A DNA stretch of 11,357 nucleotides. It comes from Podaxis mareebaensis. Lineage: Eukaryota; Basidiomycota; Agaricomycetes; Agaricales; Agaricaceae. A program made the translations under genes and the position numbers. Positions 1 to 9,700 of the stretch are shown one piece after another. Below the pieces are notes generated by a model. It saw nothing but the letters and a program-made list of their open reading frames with translations, had not been told where the DNA came from and made no database searches. The number at the start of each line of letters is the position of its first letter. Positions within the stretch are counted from its first letter, which is position 1. The DNA lies in assembly GCA_018524725.1 (NCBI GenBank), contig JAEUWP010000182.1:1-11357 (forward strand), in the 5' to 3' direction.

Positions 1-2439
1 TACCTTCAAAAAGTTTATATGTCATTTCTTACTCAATCAAATGTTTTTCCAGCTGTTATAGTCCATCTTATTCTTCAAATGAATTATATAAATCAACATG
101 TAATAACTATTTTAAGCCAATTTACTGATGCCACAGGGACTCTGGAAGTGTGGTATATGATGCCTCCTTACCATGATATAGCCCTGCAATCAATACACCC
201 CAAGTGAAACTGACTAGGCATATGTCTGAACTCAGTCCATTTCTCCCTGTTGTCTGGCGAGCACAAGTCCTTCAGGTAAGCTACTGTTTCTTCACAAATT
301 GGGCCCAACTGACAAACTACGTTGCCCTTGGAAGTATGTGAATGGTAGTTGGCAATCTTGGGCTTGTGATCAATTCTGGACATGGGCTAACAATCTTTAC
401 AGTGGCAGTGTTCACTGTGTCTGTATGTGAATATCTCTATATGCTTCCTCAGGAGGTGCGCTCTACAAGAAATCGCATGATCCATAATACTGTTGAAACT
501 GATAACTAGGATGATAGATAAAATACATATGGGCGACAAGATGGTCCAGCCTCAGCTTCCTCTATCTAATCTGTCGCTACCTCTTACTGATCTATCTCTT
601 GGTCCTGCTGTCCCGTGAGCTTGCCCACACTTTACTCATTGACCAAAGCCTTGAACATGACTTTTCTGTTTGAAAGCAGTAGTGACTGGTAACAAGCATG
701 TGAGTTGGTCATCTTCTACCAACCGCCTCCACTTAAATGTCCATTTTCCAGAATGGCTTCTGCTTTACAGTGATAGTTGGTGATGTGTGTGCATGGTTAT
801 GTTCTTATGATGGTTCTCCATCCCTCAGTATAATTTGAAACTTATAGGGTTCGGTTCTGTTGGAGTTGCTTCTGCATTGTGTAAGCTTGGTTAAGCTTTC
901 TCATTTCCAGGTTTGTGGACTCATCTATGCTTCATAAGTTTGTTTCTGTCTGTGTGCATATGCACTGTTGGGTGTGACAAGGAAGGCAGCCATTCTCATA
1001 GGTGTTATAGCTTCGGTAGGCCTCTCTCCACATTTCCAGGTTCTTGATTATGCATATAAAAGTTGCTCAATACAGAGCATAATCATGATTGCCATAGTGG
1101 TTGATATTCTGGGTACTCTTTGGATCATGGGTTTTGCCCACACAGACAACTTGGGCTCACTCGACCGTAATCTGTTGTCAGGTAACTGATCCTCCAGGAC
1201 AGTGGGTGACATCTTGATTTACCTTTATATAGCACTACTTCCGCCATGTACCATGATCACTCAGCCGACCTCCCAAGTTGACATACCTATGATAGGCAAT
1301 ATCATTATGCTAGTGGACGACTTCAGTAAGTCTCATTGAGCTCATGGCTGGCAACCGTTTTTATAACTTATTCTGGGACAAGTCCTCACACTGCTGTTGG
1401 TGTTATTGCCAAAAACCAGGAGGTACTGCCAAAGCCTCAACAGCCTCACTAAGAATATATATCAGGATGCACTCTTATACTTTTCTCTTAATTTATGTGA
1501 GTGGCCACTTACTCACTTGACTAAATGCAATGATAGAATGTGAATGAAGTGACTGCAGCTGTTACATTGATTCTCCATATTACACTCCCAGGTCCCTTGG
1601 CCCAAATTGGACCATTGTGAGTTGATTGCTTCCCAGGATCTTTACACAGTTTGGAGTCTCAAACACCTTTCCTCAGTGTTTCACCAGTCATATACAGTGT
1701 TCTTTCTTGTCGAGTCCTTTTACAGCTTCGTGAACATGCTGATTATGACTTGACTTCAGTTGAAACATCAGTGTCACAACTTTGTTGGTATAGCCCACAA
1801 TATTCCAGTCATTGGGGGGGGTGACCTTAGCATGGTGTAGGATGATGTGCAAGAAGTGGTGACAAAAGTGACTCTGGTATACTCGAGTATTTAGTGTCTT
1901 TTAGTGTATGCTATGACTGGGATGCATGTATGTTAGAGATATTAAAGCATCCCTAGCTTTTTCAGAGTGCAGTGGTCATTGTGCTCATAAGTGCATCTTT
2001 GGACGGAAGTGTTGGAAGGTTCAGTGCAGCCTTGGAAGCAGTTGTGTTATTGGAACACTATGGAAAAGAAGATGCACCAATCAAAACAGTTGCAAAAGTC
2101 GACTGGCCCCATAAGTGCTCAGTTAATAAGAGACTCTTGAGAGGATCCTCATGGGTGGAGACCTGCCAACAATAGCACTTCATACATGTCTCAAAGTTCC
2201 AATGTGAATAGTGGGTGGGGAAGTCAACTTTTTAATGGTGATGCCCTTTCTTGCATAATTCACCACACTGAAGTTATCTGCTGGAAAGGCCCATCACAGT
2301 CAGCTAAACAGATTGATACACATTGTGTCTGTAGATGTACAAGGGAAAGGTATCAAAATACAGTGTTTCATAGATACACACAAGATAAAGTTACAAGTAC
2401 CATGGGAGAATCACGCATGCAGGAATTGGAGATACCATA

Positions 2440-2810
2440 TTAATTAAACCCCATCACCTCGTTGAACATCCCCAGAAACCCAAGGTATGCTGGAATAGAT
2501 TCCTTATCCTCTGGTGACCATCTCAAAAACTCATCCCTCTTCACATTCCCTTCATCAAAACAATCATCCCAGCTATAAACTACTGGTTTCCTCCACTCTG
2601 TCTGCTGCCTCCCAGTAAGCACTTAGTTAAGTATTAATGGCCCCAGCCAAGTGATAATCCCTCACCACCCCCTCCTGTTCTATTGTACATGGCTTCTGTT
2701 GAAGCTGTGTGATGAATTCCCAAACAGTCTCATGCTGTTCCTCATTCTGGTCGCCTTCAGGTCCTCAAACTTTGGCCTTGAAGGCAAATGCCTCCTCACT
2801 GGCAAGAGAG
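2440..2810 (-). pseudogene. Decayed coding fragment of unknown family
   Basis: Two minus-strand frames read in succession look protein-like. The upstream part (about 2810 to 2590) reads through two stops and includes the stretches HETVWEFITQL and VVRDYHLAGAINT. The downstream part (2622-2440) is open for 60 codons, includes EWRKPVVYSWDDCFDEGN and AYLGFLGMFNEVMGF, and ends at TAA. The frames join by a one-base shift around AADR/TEWRKP near 2590. Composition (aromatic, acidic and basic residues mixed, W-rich motifs) is unlike random antisense translation. I do not recognise the family. It could be the tail of a host gene or of a transposon protein. The call rests only on the look of the translation. 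Confidence 0.35.
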
Positions 2811-3007
2811 TATAACGAGTTCGATTGTCTAGATGAGACTCAGAATGGGTGGTATTCATTAACTGCTGGTGCTATGAAATAAAGTCAGATAGGAACTGGG
2901 CATTATGAATTTCCCACACCTGCACCTGTGCCCTACCGTGTATGCCAAGTAGTGGTACTGGGTGCAATTAACGGTAGTGAGTACTCAGAGAGGTTGTGCT
3001 AGTTGTG

Positions 3008-3235
3008 TATATAAGCTCACTATGCTAGTAATTAACCATCTACAGTAAACATGGAAACTCATGGCATCCTCAGAATGAATACTCCCATTCTAAATGATGA
3101 GGGGAGAATGGTTGCTGCTATACAAGCATAGCATCAGTGGAGAGTAAACTAGTTACTCACAATCTGAGGCTGGTTGAATGGGAAGATAGTTATCAAAGTG
3201 TGGAAAGGGTGAGTCTTGGGGAGTACCATGGAAGG
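3008..3235 (+). other. Possible remnant of a gene start with TATA box
   Basis: A perfect TATATAAG lies at 3008-3015. An ATG at 3051, with A at -3 and G at +4, follows 35 bp downstream and opens 26 codons (start METHGILRMN) to a TAG at 3129. A second frame, from about 3137, is open for about 33 codons (includes LRLVEWEDSYQSVERVSL) and ends beside a GTAAGA donor-like sequence at 3235. The spacing of TATA to ATG is plausible for a fungal promoter and leader, and the two frames could be one broken N-terminus. I recognise no family, so this may be chance. Confidence 0.2.
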
Positions 3236-3737
3236 TAAGACCAAATTGAAAGTAGTGAGGAATATTGAGCTTAAGAGAGCTGAATAGTTGAGTAGACGAG
3301 GAATTTAGAACTCCAGTGAAGAAAGTACACTACTATATGAAGGTTTAAATACTGTATAGCTACGACACTGGGTCAAGGGTAAAATACATGCATGAGTAAG
3401 AAAGCATAAGGCATACACATGTATAACATGAGTAATGTGCATGTAAAAGATAAAATAAGAAAGAACATGACTCTACCATATGTTACAGGAGTCATATGAA
3501 GTGAAAGAATGTTTCTACAAGTCATAAACCATGAGGATATGAGTAATACTAACACAGGCCGTATGTCTACGCAAGTGTATAAAAGTATTAATAGAAATGG
3601 ATCAATCTAAACATAGCACAAAGCTATGGAGGGTTCCAAAAATATATATGCTCAGTCAATGCAGAGTGTATTCATTGAGGATTCAGCATGTACTGCTGAT
3701 GGCAAATGTACGCATAAGCATAGTGCTGATTAATTCC

Positions 3738-4456
3738 TGTTAAGAACTGACTCTGGACAGGGGCAGACCATGGGCGGTCAAGGGCGGACACACATGGACA
3801 TGGGGTTGAGGCCTTGGCTTCAACTTATGTGTTGCACCCCTCTGATACTGTGGTGGCCTCACTTGACCAACTACAGACTCAAGTGGACGAGCAGACAGAG
3901 AACGGATGAAGACAGGACAAGCCTGGACTGAGGGGCGGACTTGTAGCAGACAAGCAGGAGAGAGGAGGAAGATCTAAGTTGATATTCTGACTGAGGACTA
4001 CAAATGGTAGTGATCCTACTTATATACTAGCAGTCAGGATAAAGTCCGGAGAGTAGTAGTTAAGCGAGAAACAATAGTAACTACTCAAGGAGAATACAAG
4101 AAACATGTGAACTGATAACCGCAGTGAAGATACTAGAATAGGGAGTCTGTCCGCAAAGCGTCCGGATGTCCGATAGGACAGGGGCAGAAGTGAAACATCA
4201 GATAACAGAAAAACCAGGATAAGTGGATGATAATCAAGGGTAAAGGGAAAAGCCACGGATAAACAGAAAAACATGAGATAATCGGATAGAAGATCTGATA
4301 AGGGAAATAATGGAAGGAACAGGGATGGAGAAAAGTATTTACAAGGAAAGATATCTGATGGGAACAGAAGAAAGGTTAAACTGAATATGATCCACAGAAT
4401 CCAGGTTGTAACCAAGGCTCCAAGAGTTTAATGGACATGAAGTGAAGTCTGTAACA
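3738..4456 (-). repeat. 3' LTR, complete, 719 bp
   Basis: The plus strand begins TGTTAAGAACTGACTC at 3738 and ends with TAACA at 4452-4456, so the LTR has 5-bp TGTTA/TAACA inverted ends with the TG..CA hallmark. The start repeats at 11322, where the other LTR begins. The inner border is fixed by the polypurine tract at 4457-4470. A TATA box on the minus strand lies at 4019-4026, placing U3 at roughly 4456-3990 and R/U5 at 3990-3738. A 13-bp sequence, GGACAGGGGCAGA, occurs twice inside it (3755-3767 and 4176-4188). Confidence 0.9.
4019..4026 (-). promoter_or_regulatory. TATA box of LTR promoter
   Basis: The minus strand reads TATATAAG, a consensus TATA box, well inside the LTR. Transcription would begin about 25-35 bp further on, near 3990. 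In this 3' copy it points out of the element into the flank (toward position 1). The copy in the 5' LTR, which would drive gag-pol, lies beyond the window. Confidence 0.55.
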
Positions 4457-4470
4457 GTATTCCCCCCTTA
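4457..4470 (-). other. Polypurine tract for plus-strand priming
   Basis: The minus strand reads TAAGGGGGGAATAC directly before the 3' LTR. A G-rich purine run at this place is the usual RNase H-resistant primer for plus-strand DNA synthesis in LTR retrotransposons. Three or four bases (TAC or ATAC) separate the purines from the LTR, slightly more than the usual zero to two. Confidence 0.75.
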
Positions 4471-4530
4471 GGGCCGAGCCTCCAAGGCCCAAGTCTGGAC
4501 CGGACACCTGCCCTCAACCCTCTCTGCCGG

Positions 4531-4540
4531 ATACAAAAAG
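4531..4540 (+). promoter_or_regulatory. TATA-like box of antisense gene (weak)
   Basis: The sequence ATACAAAAAG lies 59 bp before the proposed ATG at 4590 and is followed by a CT/CA-rich leader without ATG. Both are common in fungal core promoters. If real, the antisense gene has its own promoter inside the element, not one borrowed from the LTR. Evidence is sequence likeness only. Confidence 0.25.
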
Positions 4541-4844
4541 GGTGCCTTTGGAAAACGAACTTCATTCCTACAATCCAACAACTACAACCATGCCCCAGCA
4601 GCAACACCCCCAACCCCCCGCCAACCCTGACATGATGGCAGTGTTCGCTGCCTTCTACCAACATTGGCAGAAGGAGAAGGCGAGCATGTCCGCACCATCC
4701 GAGGGAGCTGCCCTGGAGGTGGGCCCCAGCAAGAAATGAGGGAGAACAGAGGAGGCGGAGGCAGACAGATCGGCGGAAAAGGTGGGGAGGAAGAAGAAGA
4801 AGAAGGCAAGGAAAGCTGAGGAGGAACGGAAACAGCGTGAGGTG

Positions 4845-4916
4845 GAGGAGGCGGAGCAGTGGAGAGTCAAGGAGGCAGAGCAGTGGAGAGTCGAGGAGGC
4901 GGAGCAGCGGAGAGTC
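4845..4916 (+). repeat. Three tandem 24-bp units in coiled coil
   Basis: Three in-frame 24-bp copies encode EEAEQWRV, KEAEQWRV and EEAEQRRV, followed by a partial fourth (EEEA). They extend the charged coiled coil of the antisense gene by eight-residue steps. The units differ at only four bases, apparently all at CpG sites (CGG/TGG, GTCGAG/GTCAAG, GCGGAG/GCAGAG). Confidence 0.8.
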
Positions 4917-5310
4917 GAGGAAGAGGCAAGGAAGAAGTGAGAGGAAGAAGAAAGGCAGGCGGCGGAGCGAGTGGAGGCAGAAAGAAGAGAGCGGGAAGAG
5001 CAGGAGAGGGTCAGGAGGGAGGCGGAGGAGGTGGAGCAGCTCCGGCTGGAGCAGGAGGAAGAGGAGCAGAAGAGACAGGAGCAGAGGTGAGCAGAGGAGG
5101 CAAAGAAGGCTGAGGCAGGGGCGGAGGCATGATGGAGGAGCAAGGGAAAAGGGAAGGCCATCAAGGTAGAGGCGGACCCGAGTGAGGACCCAGAGGTCCA
5201 GATTGTGGAGCGTCCCGCGGGTTCAAGGGCAAGGCTCCCCTATAAGATGGGGGGCGATAAATTGTGCTGCCATTGCCACCAGCTGGGGTTGAAGTGCATT
5301 CAGCACGAAA

Positions 5311-5357
5311 GTAAGCAACTTGTCTGCCTGCTGACCTGTTGCTAACCTTCTCTACAG
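5311..5357 (+). other. Intron 1 of antisense gene (47 nt)
   Basis: The donor GTAAGC at 5311 and acceptor CTACAG ending at 5357 flank a GCTAAC branch-site match about 17 bp before the acceptor. Splicing falls within a lysine codon and joins the first half of the Zn2Cys6 cluster to the second at the expected spacing of ten residues. Without splicing, the second half lies in another frame. Confidence 0.75.
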
Positions 5358-5554
5358 AAGATCAGATTCACTCCTGTGCAGGGTGTTATCAAAAGAAGTC
5401 ACGGTGTGAGCCCTTCCTCTGAGAGGAAACAGTGGACTGTGAGCATCTGTGGGGGCCACAATGCCCCATTCCCCATGTCCTTAACCCATTCACTGTGACG
5501 GGTAAGAATATCACAGAATTGGAGGTTGGGATAGTGGGGGCACTCCACAGTGTG

Positions 5555-5610
5555 GTAAGTGCCCATGTGGAGGATGGGGTTGGTGGTAAGCTAACCCAAG
5601 AATATGGTAG
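5555..5610 (+). other. Intron 2 of antisense gene (56 nt)
   Basis: The donor is a consensus GTAAGT (5555-5560), a GCTAAC branch site lies at 5589-5594 and the acceptor is GGTAG ending at 5610. Its length (56, not a multiple of three) exactly accounts for the frame change between exon 2 and the long acidic exon 3. It falls between codons. Confidence 0.7.
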
Positions 5611-6030
5611 GTACCTCACCACGGCCTGTGGAACAAGAAATGGGTCGCCCTATTCACTAGTCTGACCCAAACCCCAATAGAGGCCGTCCGCGCCCTGACT
5701 GCAGAGATATCCGCCCTCCAGAGAGTACAGGAGGAGACAAATGCCCTGATGAGGAGGGCATATCAAATTTTGGAAGAGGACGTACTGCGGGCATGAGGAC
5801 AGTTGGAGGAGGAGGTGGAGAAGAAGGGGTCAGAGGTGAGGGATGTGGACATGGAGAGCACTGAGGAGATGGAAGTAGTGGACCAGGAGGCAGATGAGGA
5901 TCAGAGCGGACTGGAGGAAAGCGGGTCAGAAGAAGGAGAAGGAGAAGGGAAAGAAGGTGGAGAAGAGGAGGAAGATGAGGAGGGCGGATCCGAAGGCGGA
6001 GAAGTGGAGGAGTAGTGGGTCCGTGCCTCC

Positions 6031-6046
6031 TGTAAAATGTATATAC
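6031..6046 (+). terminator. Possible polyadenylation region of antisense gene
   Basis: The sequence TGTAAAATGTATATAC follows the stop at 6013-6015 by 15 bp. UGUA and UAUAUA-like elements occur at fungal 3' ends. The 153 bp between this stop and the end of pol would be a shared tail-to-tail 3' region. Confidence 0.25.
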
Positions 6047-6168
6047 AAATTTTTTGGACTTGTAGAATTGAAAGTTTTCTTGAGTGTGCTGCTACCAGTG
6101 GGAAGAAAACAAATAAGATCAGAAAGCCAAGAATAGAGAACCAGCAGAGAACATAAGAACAAGAGAAG

Positions 6169-6750
6169 TCAGAGAGAGGACAGAGGGCCAGGCTTGTCAG
6201 GATAGCTGGCATGGAAGTCAGCTACCAACTCTTGTGCGTTTTCAAGTTCCTTAGCTGTCAGCCAACTAAACTCTTCATCTGTACCTTCATAACTGGCCCA
6301 AATGACTTTGTACAGGAGTGGACATGTCCGGCAGCACCAGTCAATCTTGGAATCCACAATCCGCTCAATCTCATATTCGGGCTCGCTGTCAATGAGGACC
6401 AGAGGCAGAGGCGGAGGGACACAGTTAGGAATGGTGTTGGGAGTAGAAGGCTCGAGCATGGAAACATGGAAGACAGGATGAATGGCACGCATAGAGTTGG
6501 GAAGTCAGAGGGTAAAGGAATGAGAACTGGCTTGAGCGATGATCTCGTAAGGACCTAAGAACTTCTCAGATAATTTCTTTGAAGGTCTAGTAGTCCGGAA
6601 GAACTGGGCTTTGACGAAGACTTTATCGCCAACCTTGAAGTCCGGAGCAGACAGACGATGGGCATCCATGGACACCTGGTAGCGCTCCTGGGCTCGGGCG
6701 ATTTCAGTCTTGAGAGCAGAATGTAAGTCATCAAGGTCAACCGTGAAGTC
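6169..6750 (-). pseudogene. pol C-terminus: integrase GPY module and chromodomain, cut off by two stops
   Basis: This is the same frame as the pol core and continues it past a TGA at 6751-6753. The first 81 codons carry the integrase C-terminal GPY/F module (KLSEKFLGPYEII, about 6578-6538). A second TGA at 6505-6507 follows, then 111 codons to a terminal TGA at 6169. The last part holds the IHPVFHVSMLE linker and a chromodomain (about 6370-6190: YEIERIVDSKI, then LLYKVIWASYEG and EFSWLTAKELENAQELV). The cage-type aromatics Y, W and W are present. In chromoviruses this domain steers integration to chromatin marks such as methylated H3K9. Both stops fit CGA-to-TGA changes, so full-length Pol would need readthrough. 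Confidence 0.85.
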
Positions 6751-9700
6751 TCAGGCCCGGGTGGACGCGAGATCGCGTTCAGGATGGACGGAGATGGCAG
6801 GGTGATAACCCTTGTTAGCAAAGAACGGAGAGACACCGGTGGTAGCATTGGAAGCATTGTTGTAGGCGAACTCTGCAATGGGAAGTAAGTCAGCCCAATT
6901 GTCCTGCTGATAATTGCAATGTACTCGGAGGTATTGTTCGAGCATCTGGTTAGTCCGCTCAGTCTGTCCGTCGCCTTCTGGATGATAACCAGACATGAAG
7001 TGCAGCTTCATATCCAGAGCCTTGCCCAAGGACTGGAAGAAGTGCGAGACGAATTCAGAGCCGCGATCAGACGTGACATGAGAGGGAACACCATGCTTCA
7101 AGAATACATGGAGGACGAATAGGTGGGCGAGTTCAGCGGAGGTAATGGTGTCATGAGTTGGAATGAAGATGCTTTGCTTGGTGAGATGGTCAATGATTAC
7201 AAGGATGGTATCAAAGCCGGAGGACTTGGGGAGCTTCTCAATGAAGTCCATAGAGATGGAATGCCAAGGGCGATCCGGGATAGGGAGTTGCTTGAGGTTT
7301 CTGTACAGCCGATGATGTTGTGACTTGCTCCGCATACAGGTTACGCAGCTTTTGCAGAAGTCCTTGACGAAGGAGTGGACGTTTGGCCAGGTGTAGTCAC
7401 GGCAGACCAACTCTAGAGTCTTGTTCTGACCGAAGTGTCTGGAAAGCATGTGATCATGCTTATACTGGAGGACTCGCAAGTGGAGGTCATTAGAATCAGG
7501 GACGTAAATGCAGTCGTCAAGGCGGAGGAAACTGTCCAAATCCATGGACCAGTGACCTTGGGGGTTAGAGATATGCTCAGCGGCAAGGGGATCGGAAGGA
7601 AGAGCAGAAAGGATGTTGGAATGGAGCTGCTCATAGTCAAGGACCATGGCTGCTCGGAGGGAAGGGGAAAAGAGGGAGGTGGCCCGGACTGAGGCTGCAA
7701 GTTGCTCTTGAGTGAAGACAGGTCTGAAGTTGTGAGGATTTATTGTGGCATAGTTATTATTTCCCCCTTTAGGATAGATGTCCCATCGTCTAGTCAAAGC
7801 ATCTGGTTTTGTCCTGAGGCATCCGGGATGGAAGTGGATGACGAGATTGAACTGCGACAAGTACTCTGACCAACGAGCCTGGCAACGGGTCAGAACTTTA
7901 GTAGTAGAGAAATACTCAAGGTTCTTGTGATCAGTGACCACATCGATGGGTAAGGCAGAGCCTTCAAGATAGTGTCGCCAGATGCGGAAAGCCTCAAAGA
8001 TGGCTAGAAGTTCCTTGTCATGAGTATTGTAGTTAGATTTGGATGTATTGAAAGTGCAGGAATGGAAAGCAATAGGATGAATGTCACCGTCAGGAGCAAT
8101 GATGGAAAGAATGGCAGCCAGGGCATAGTCCGATGCATCAGTCTCAACGATAATCTGAGAGTCCGGAATCCAGTGAGTCAAGACTGGAGCCATGGTGAAA
8201 GCCTTTTTGAGTGCCTCAAAAGCTTCGCGACACTCCGCCGTGAAGTTCCAGGGAGCACCCTTGTGGGTGAGACGGGTCAGGGGAACTACAATGTCAGAAT
8301 AGCCATGAATGAAATAGCAATAGAAGTTAGCGAAACCCAGGAAGGACTGAATGTCCTTGACTTTCTTTGGCTTGGGCCAATCTTGAATGATCTTGACTTT
8401 GTCTTCAGACATCTTGAGACCGTCTGGGGACAAGATGTAACCAAGGTATTCAACCGCTTCCGAATGGAACTCGCACTTGTCCGCTCGCACGTACAAGCTG
8501 TGCTTGTGGAGCCGACAGAGGACTTCCCGGACATGTTGTTTATGTTGGGAGATGTTGTCCAAGTAGATCAGTATATCATCAAGATAGATAGTGACACATA
8601 TGTGTAGTAGATCGCCAAAGATGTCATTCATGAAGTGCTGGAAAGCTGCCGGAGCGTTGGTGAGTCCGAATGGCATAACCATCCATTCAAAAGACCCGTA
8701 GCGGGTCCAGAAGGCGGTTTTCCACTCGTCTCCCTCGGCTATCCAGATGAGATGATAGGTGTGATGGAGATCTATCTTGGTGTAGATGTGAGCTTTGCGA
8801 GGGGAATCAAGGAGGTCAGAAATCAGGGGAAGGGGATAACAGTCTTTCTTGGTGATCTTGTTGAGTCCCCAGAAATCGACGCAAAGGCGGAGAGAGCCAT
8901 CTTTCTTGCGGACGAAGAGGACCAGAGCACCATGTGGAGAGGTTGACGGACGAATGAAGCCGATGGACAAGTGTTCATCAATAAATTCCCTTAACGCTTC
9001 CAGCTCAACCTGAGATAGAGAGTAAATGGTCCCGATAGGAGGACTAGCACCCTCTTCCAGATTGATTTTAAGGTCATACAGACGATGCAGAGGCAACGTA
9101 TCTGCGTGGACCTTGCTGAAGACATCAGTGAATTCGTGATACTCTGAGGGAACATTTGACAGATTGACGGGCTCGGAGGGCTGAGTGGACCCAGTGGAGG
9201 TGGATGGAGAATGGATGTTAAAAGTGAAGGGAACTGAACCAGGAAGATGAGATGCATGCAGGAAAGCTGCAGCGCTGATCAGGCTGATATGAGGATGGAG
9301 CAGAGGTGAATCGGACGGAGCAGAGGAATCAGATGTAGAGGACAGAGGGACCTGATCAGAAGTGGAGGGAGGCATATCCGGATGGACCAGAAACACAGAA
9401 GAAAGCACGGCACGGAGAGTCGGAGCAGGGGTTGGAAAGGCTTGTTGCTGTGGCCAGAAAGAGATACTGTTTGAGACCCAGTCAATCAACGGATTGTAGC
9501 GGGTGAGCCAGTTGTGACCGAGAACCACAGAGCAAGATGAGTCCAACCGGGTGATGTAGAAGTCCAAAGTCATCAATTCACCAGTAGGAAATGTAACAGG
9601 GATTTTCACTAGTTCAGTTATATATGAGTTTGAAGAGCCATCAAAAAGTCGAAGTTCTACAGGAGCAACACAGAACATAGGAATTGAGCAATCATGAACA

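Larger units (their letters stand above)
1..3737. other. Flanking DNA without an intact gene
   Basis: This 3.7 kb stretch lies outside the retrotransposon. Open frames on both strands are short (85 codons or fewer), often begin with non-ATG codons, and show no domain I recognise. It has no LTR ends, tRNA, rRNA or CRISPR structure that I can see. It contains one better-supported coding relic (2440-2810, minus), one weak gene-start-like stretch (3008-3235, plus), and a G8 run near 1805. It probably represents gene-poor, repeat-decayed intergenic DNA. The insertion site is at its right edge: the five bases before the LTR (ATTCC, 3733-3737) would be the target-site duplication if repeated beyond the far LTR, which lies outside the window. 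Confidence 0.6.
4590..6015 (+). pseudogene. Antisense three-exon Zn2Cys6-type gene carried by the element
   Basis: This gene lies opposite to gag-pol between pol and the 3' LTR. The proposed ATG has A at -3. Exons 4590-5310, 5358-5554 and 5611-6015 join into one frame of 440 codons plus TAG. Order: Q/P-rich start (1-15); charged Glu/Arg/Lys coiled coil (about 50-190) with a 24-bp repeat; cysteine cluster C226-x2-C229-x6-C236-x10-C247-x2-C250-x6-C257, which fits the fungal Zn(II)2Cys6 spacing and is completed only by splicing intron 1; a helical segment (about 325-365); and a strongly acidic tail (about 395-440). Six in-frame TGA stops (4737, 4938, 5088, 5130, 5420, 5794) break it. All could come from CGA arginine codons. 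Zn2Cys6 domains usually bind DNA, so a DNA-binding or regulatory role is inferred. The cluster is mid-protein, not N-terminal as usual. Confidence 0.75.

Noticed and set aside
168..383. Minus-strand 71-codon frame in the flank, protein-like in places
   Set aside because: The same frame extends upstream through only one stop to about 480, but I recognise nothing and see no gene signals. It is too weak to list as a gene relic.
968..1189. Plus-strand 73-codon hydrophobic frame
   Set aside because: It could pass for a membrane segment, but it is short, isolated and without promoter, intron or homology cues.
4020..4415. Minus-strand open frame of 131 codons inside the LTR
   Set aside because: It is Leu/Phe/Ser-rich with no motif and lies across U3 of the LTR. 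It ends at the TATA box and is best explained as chance.
4655..5164. Minus-strand open frame of 169 codons rich in Ser, Ala and Cys
   Set aside because: It is the complement of the Glu/Arg/Lys coiled-coil exon. Low-complexity Ser/Cys runs are what antisense reading of GAG/GAA/GCG codons gives.
5432..5665. Separate 77-codon plus-strand gene
   Set aside because: It is exon 2 of the antisense gene read on through intron 2. A GTAAGT donor at 5555 and an acceptor at 5610 join it to exon 3.
5901..6212. Minus-strand Ser/Pro-rich frame next to the end of pol
   Set aside because: It is the complement of the acidic Glu/Gly tail of the antisense gene and not a third element gene.
8020..8607. Plus-strand open frame of 195 codons
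   Set aside because: It lies wholly antisense to RT and RNase H of pol, starts in mid-domain and has no recognisable motif. The opposite strand explains it.
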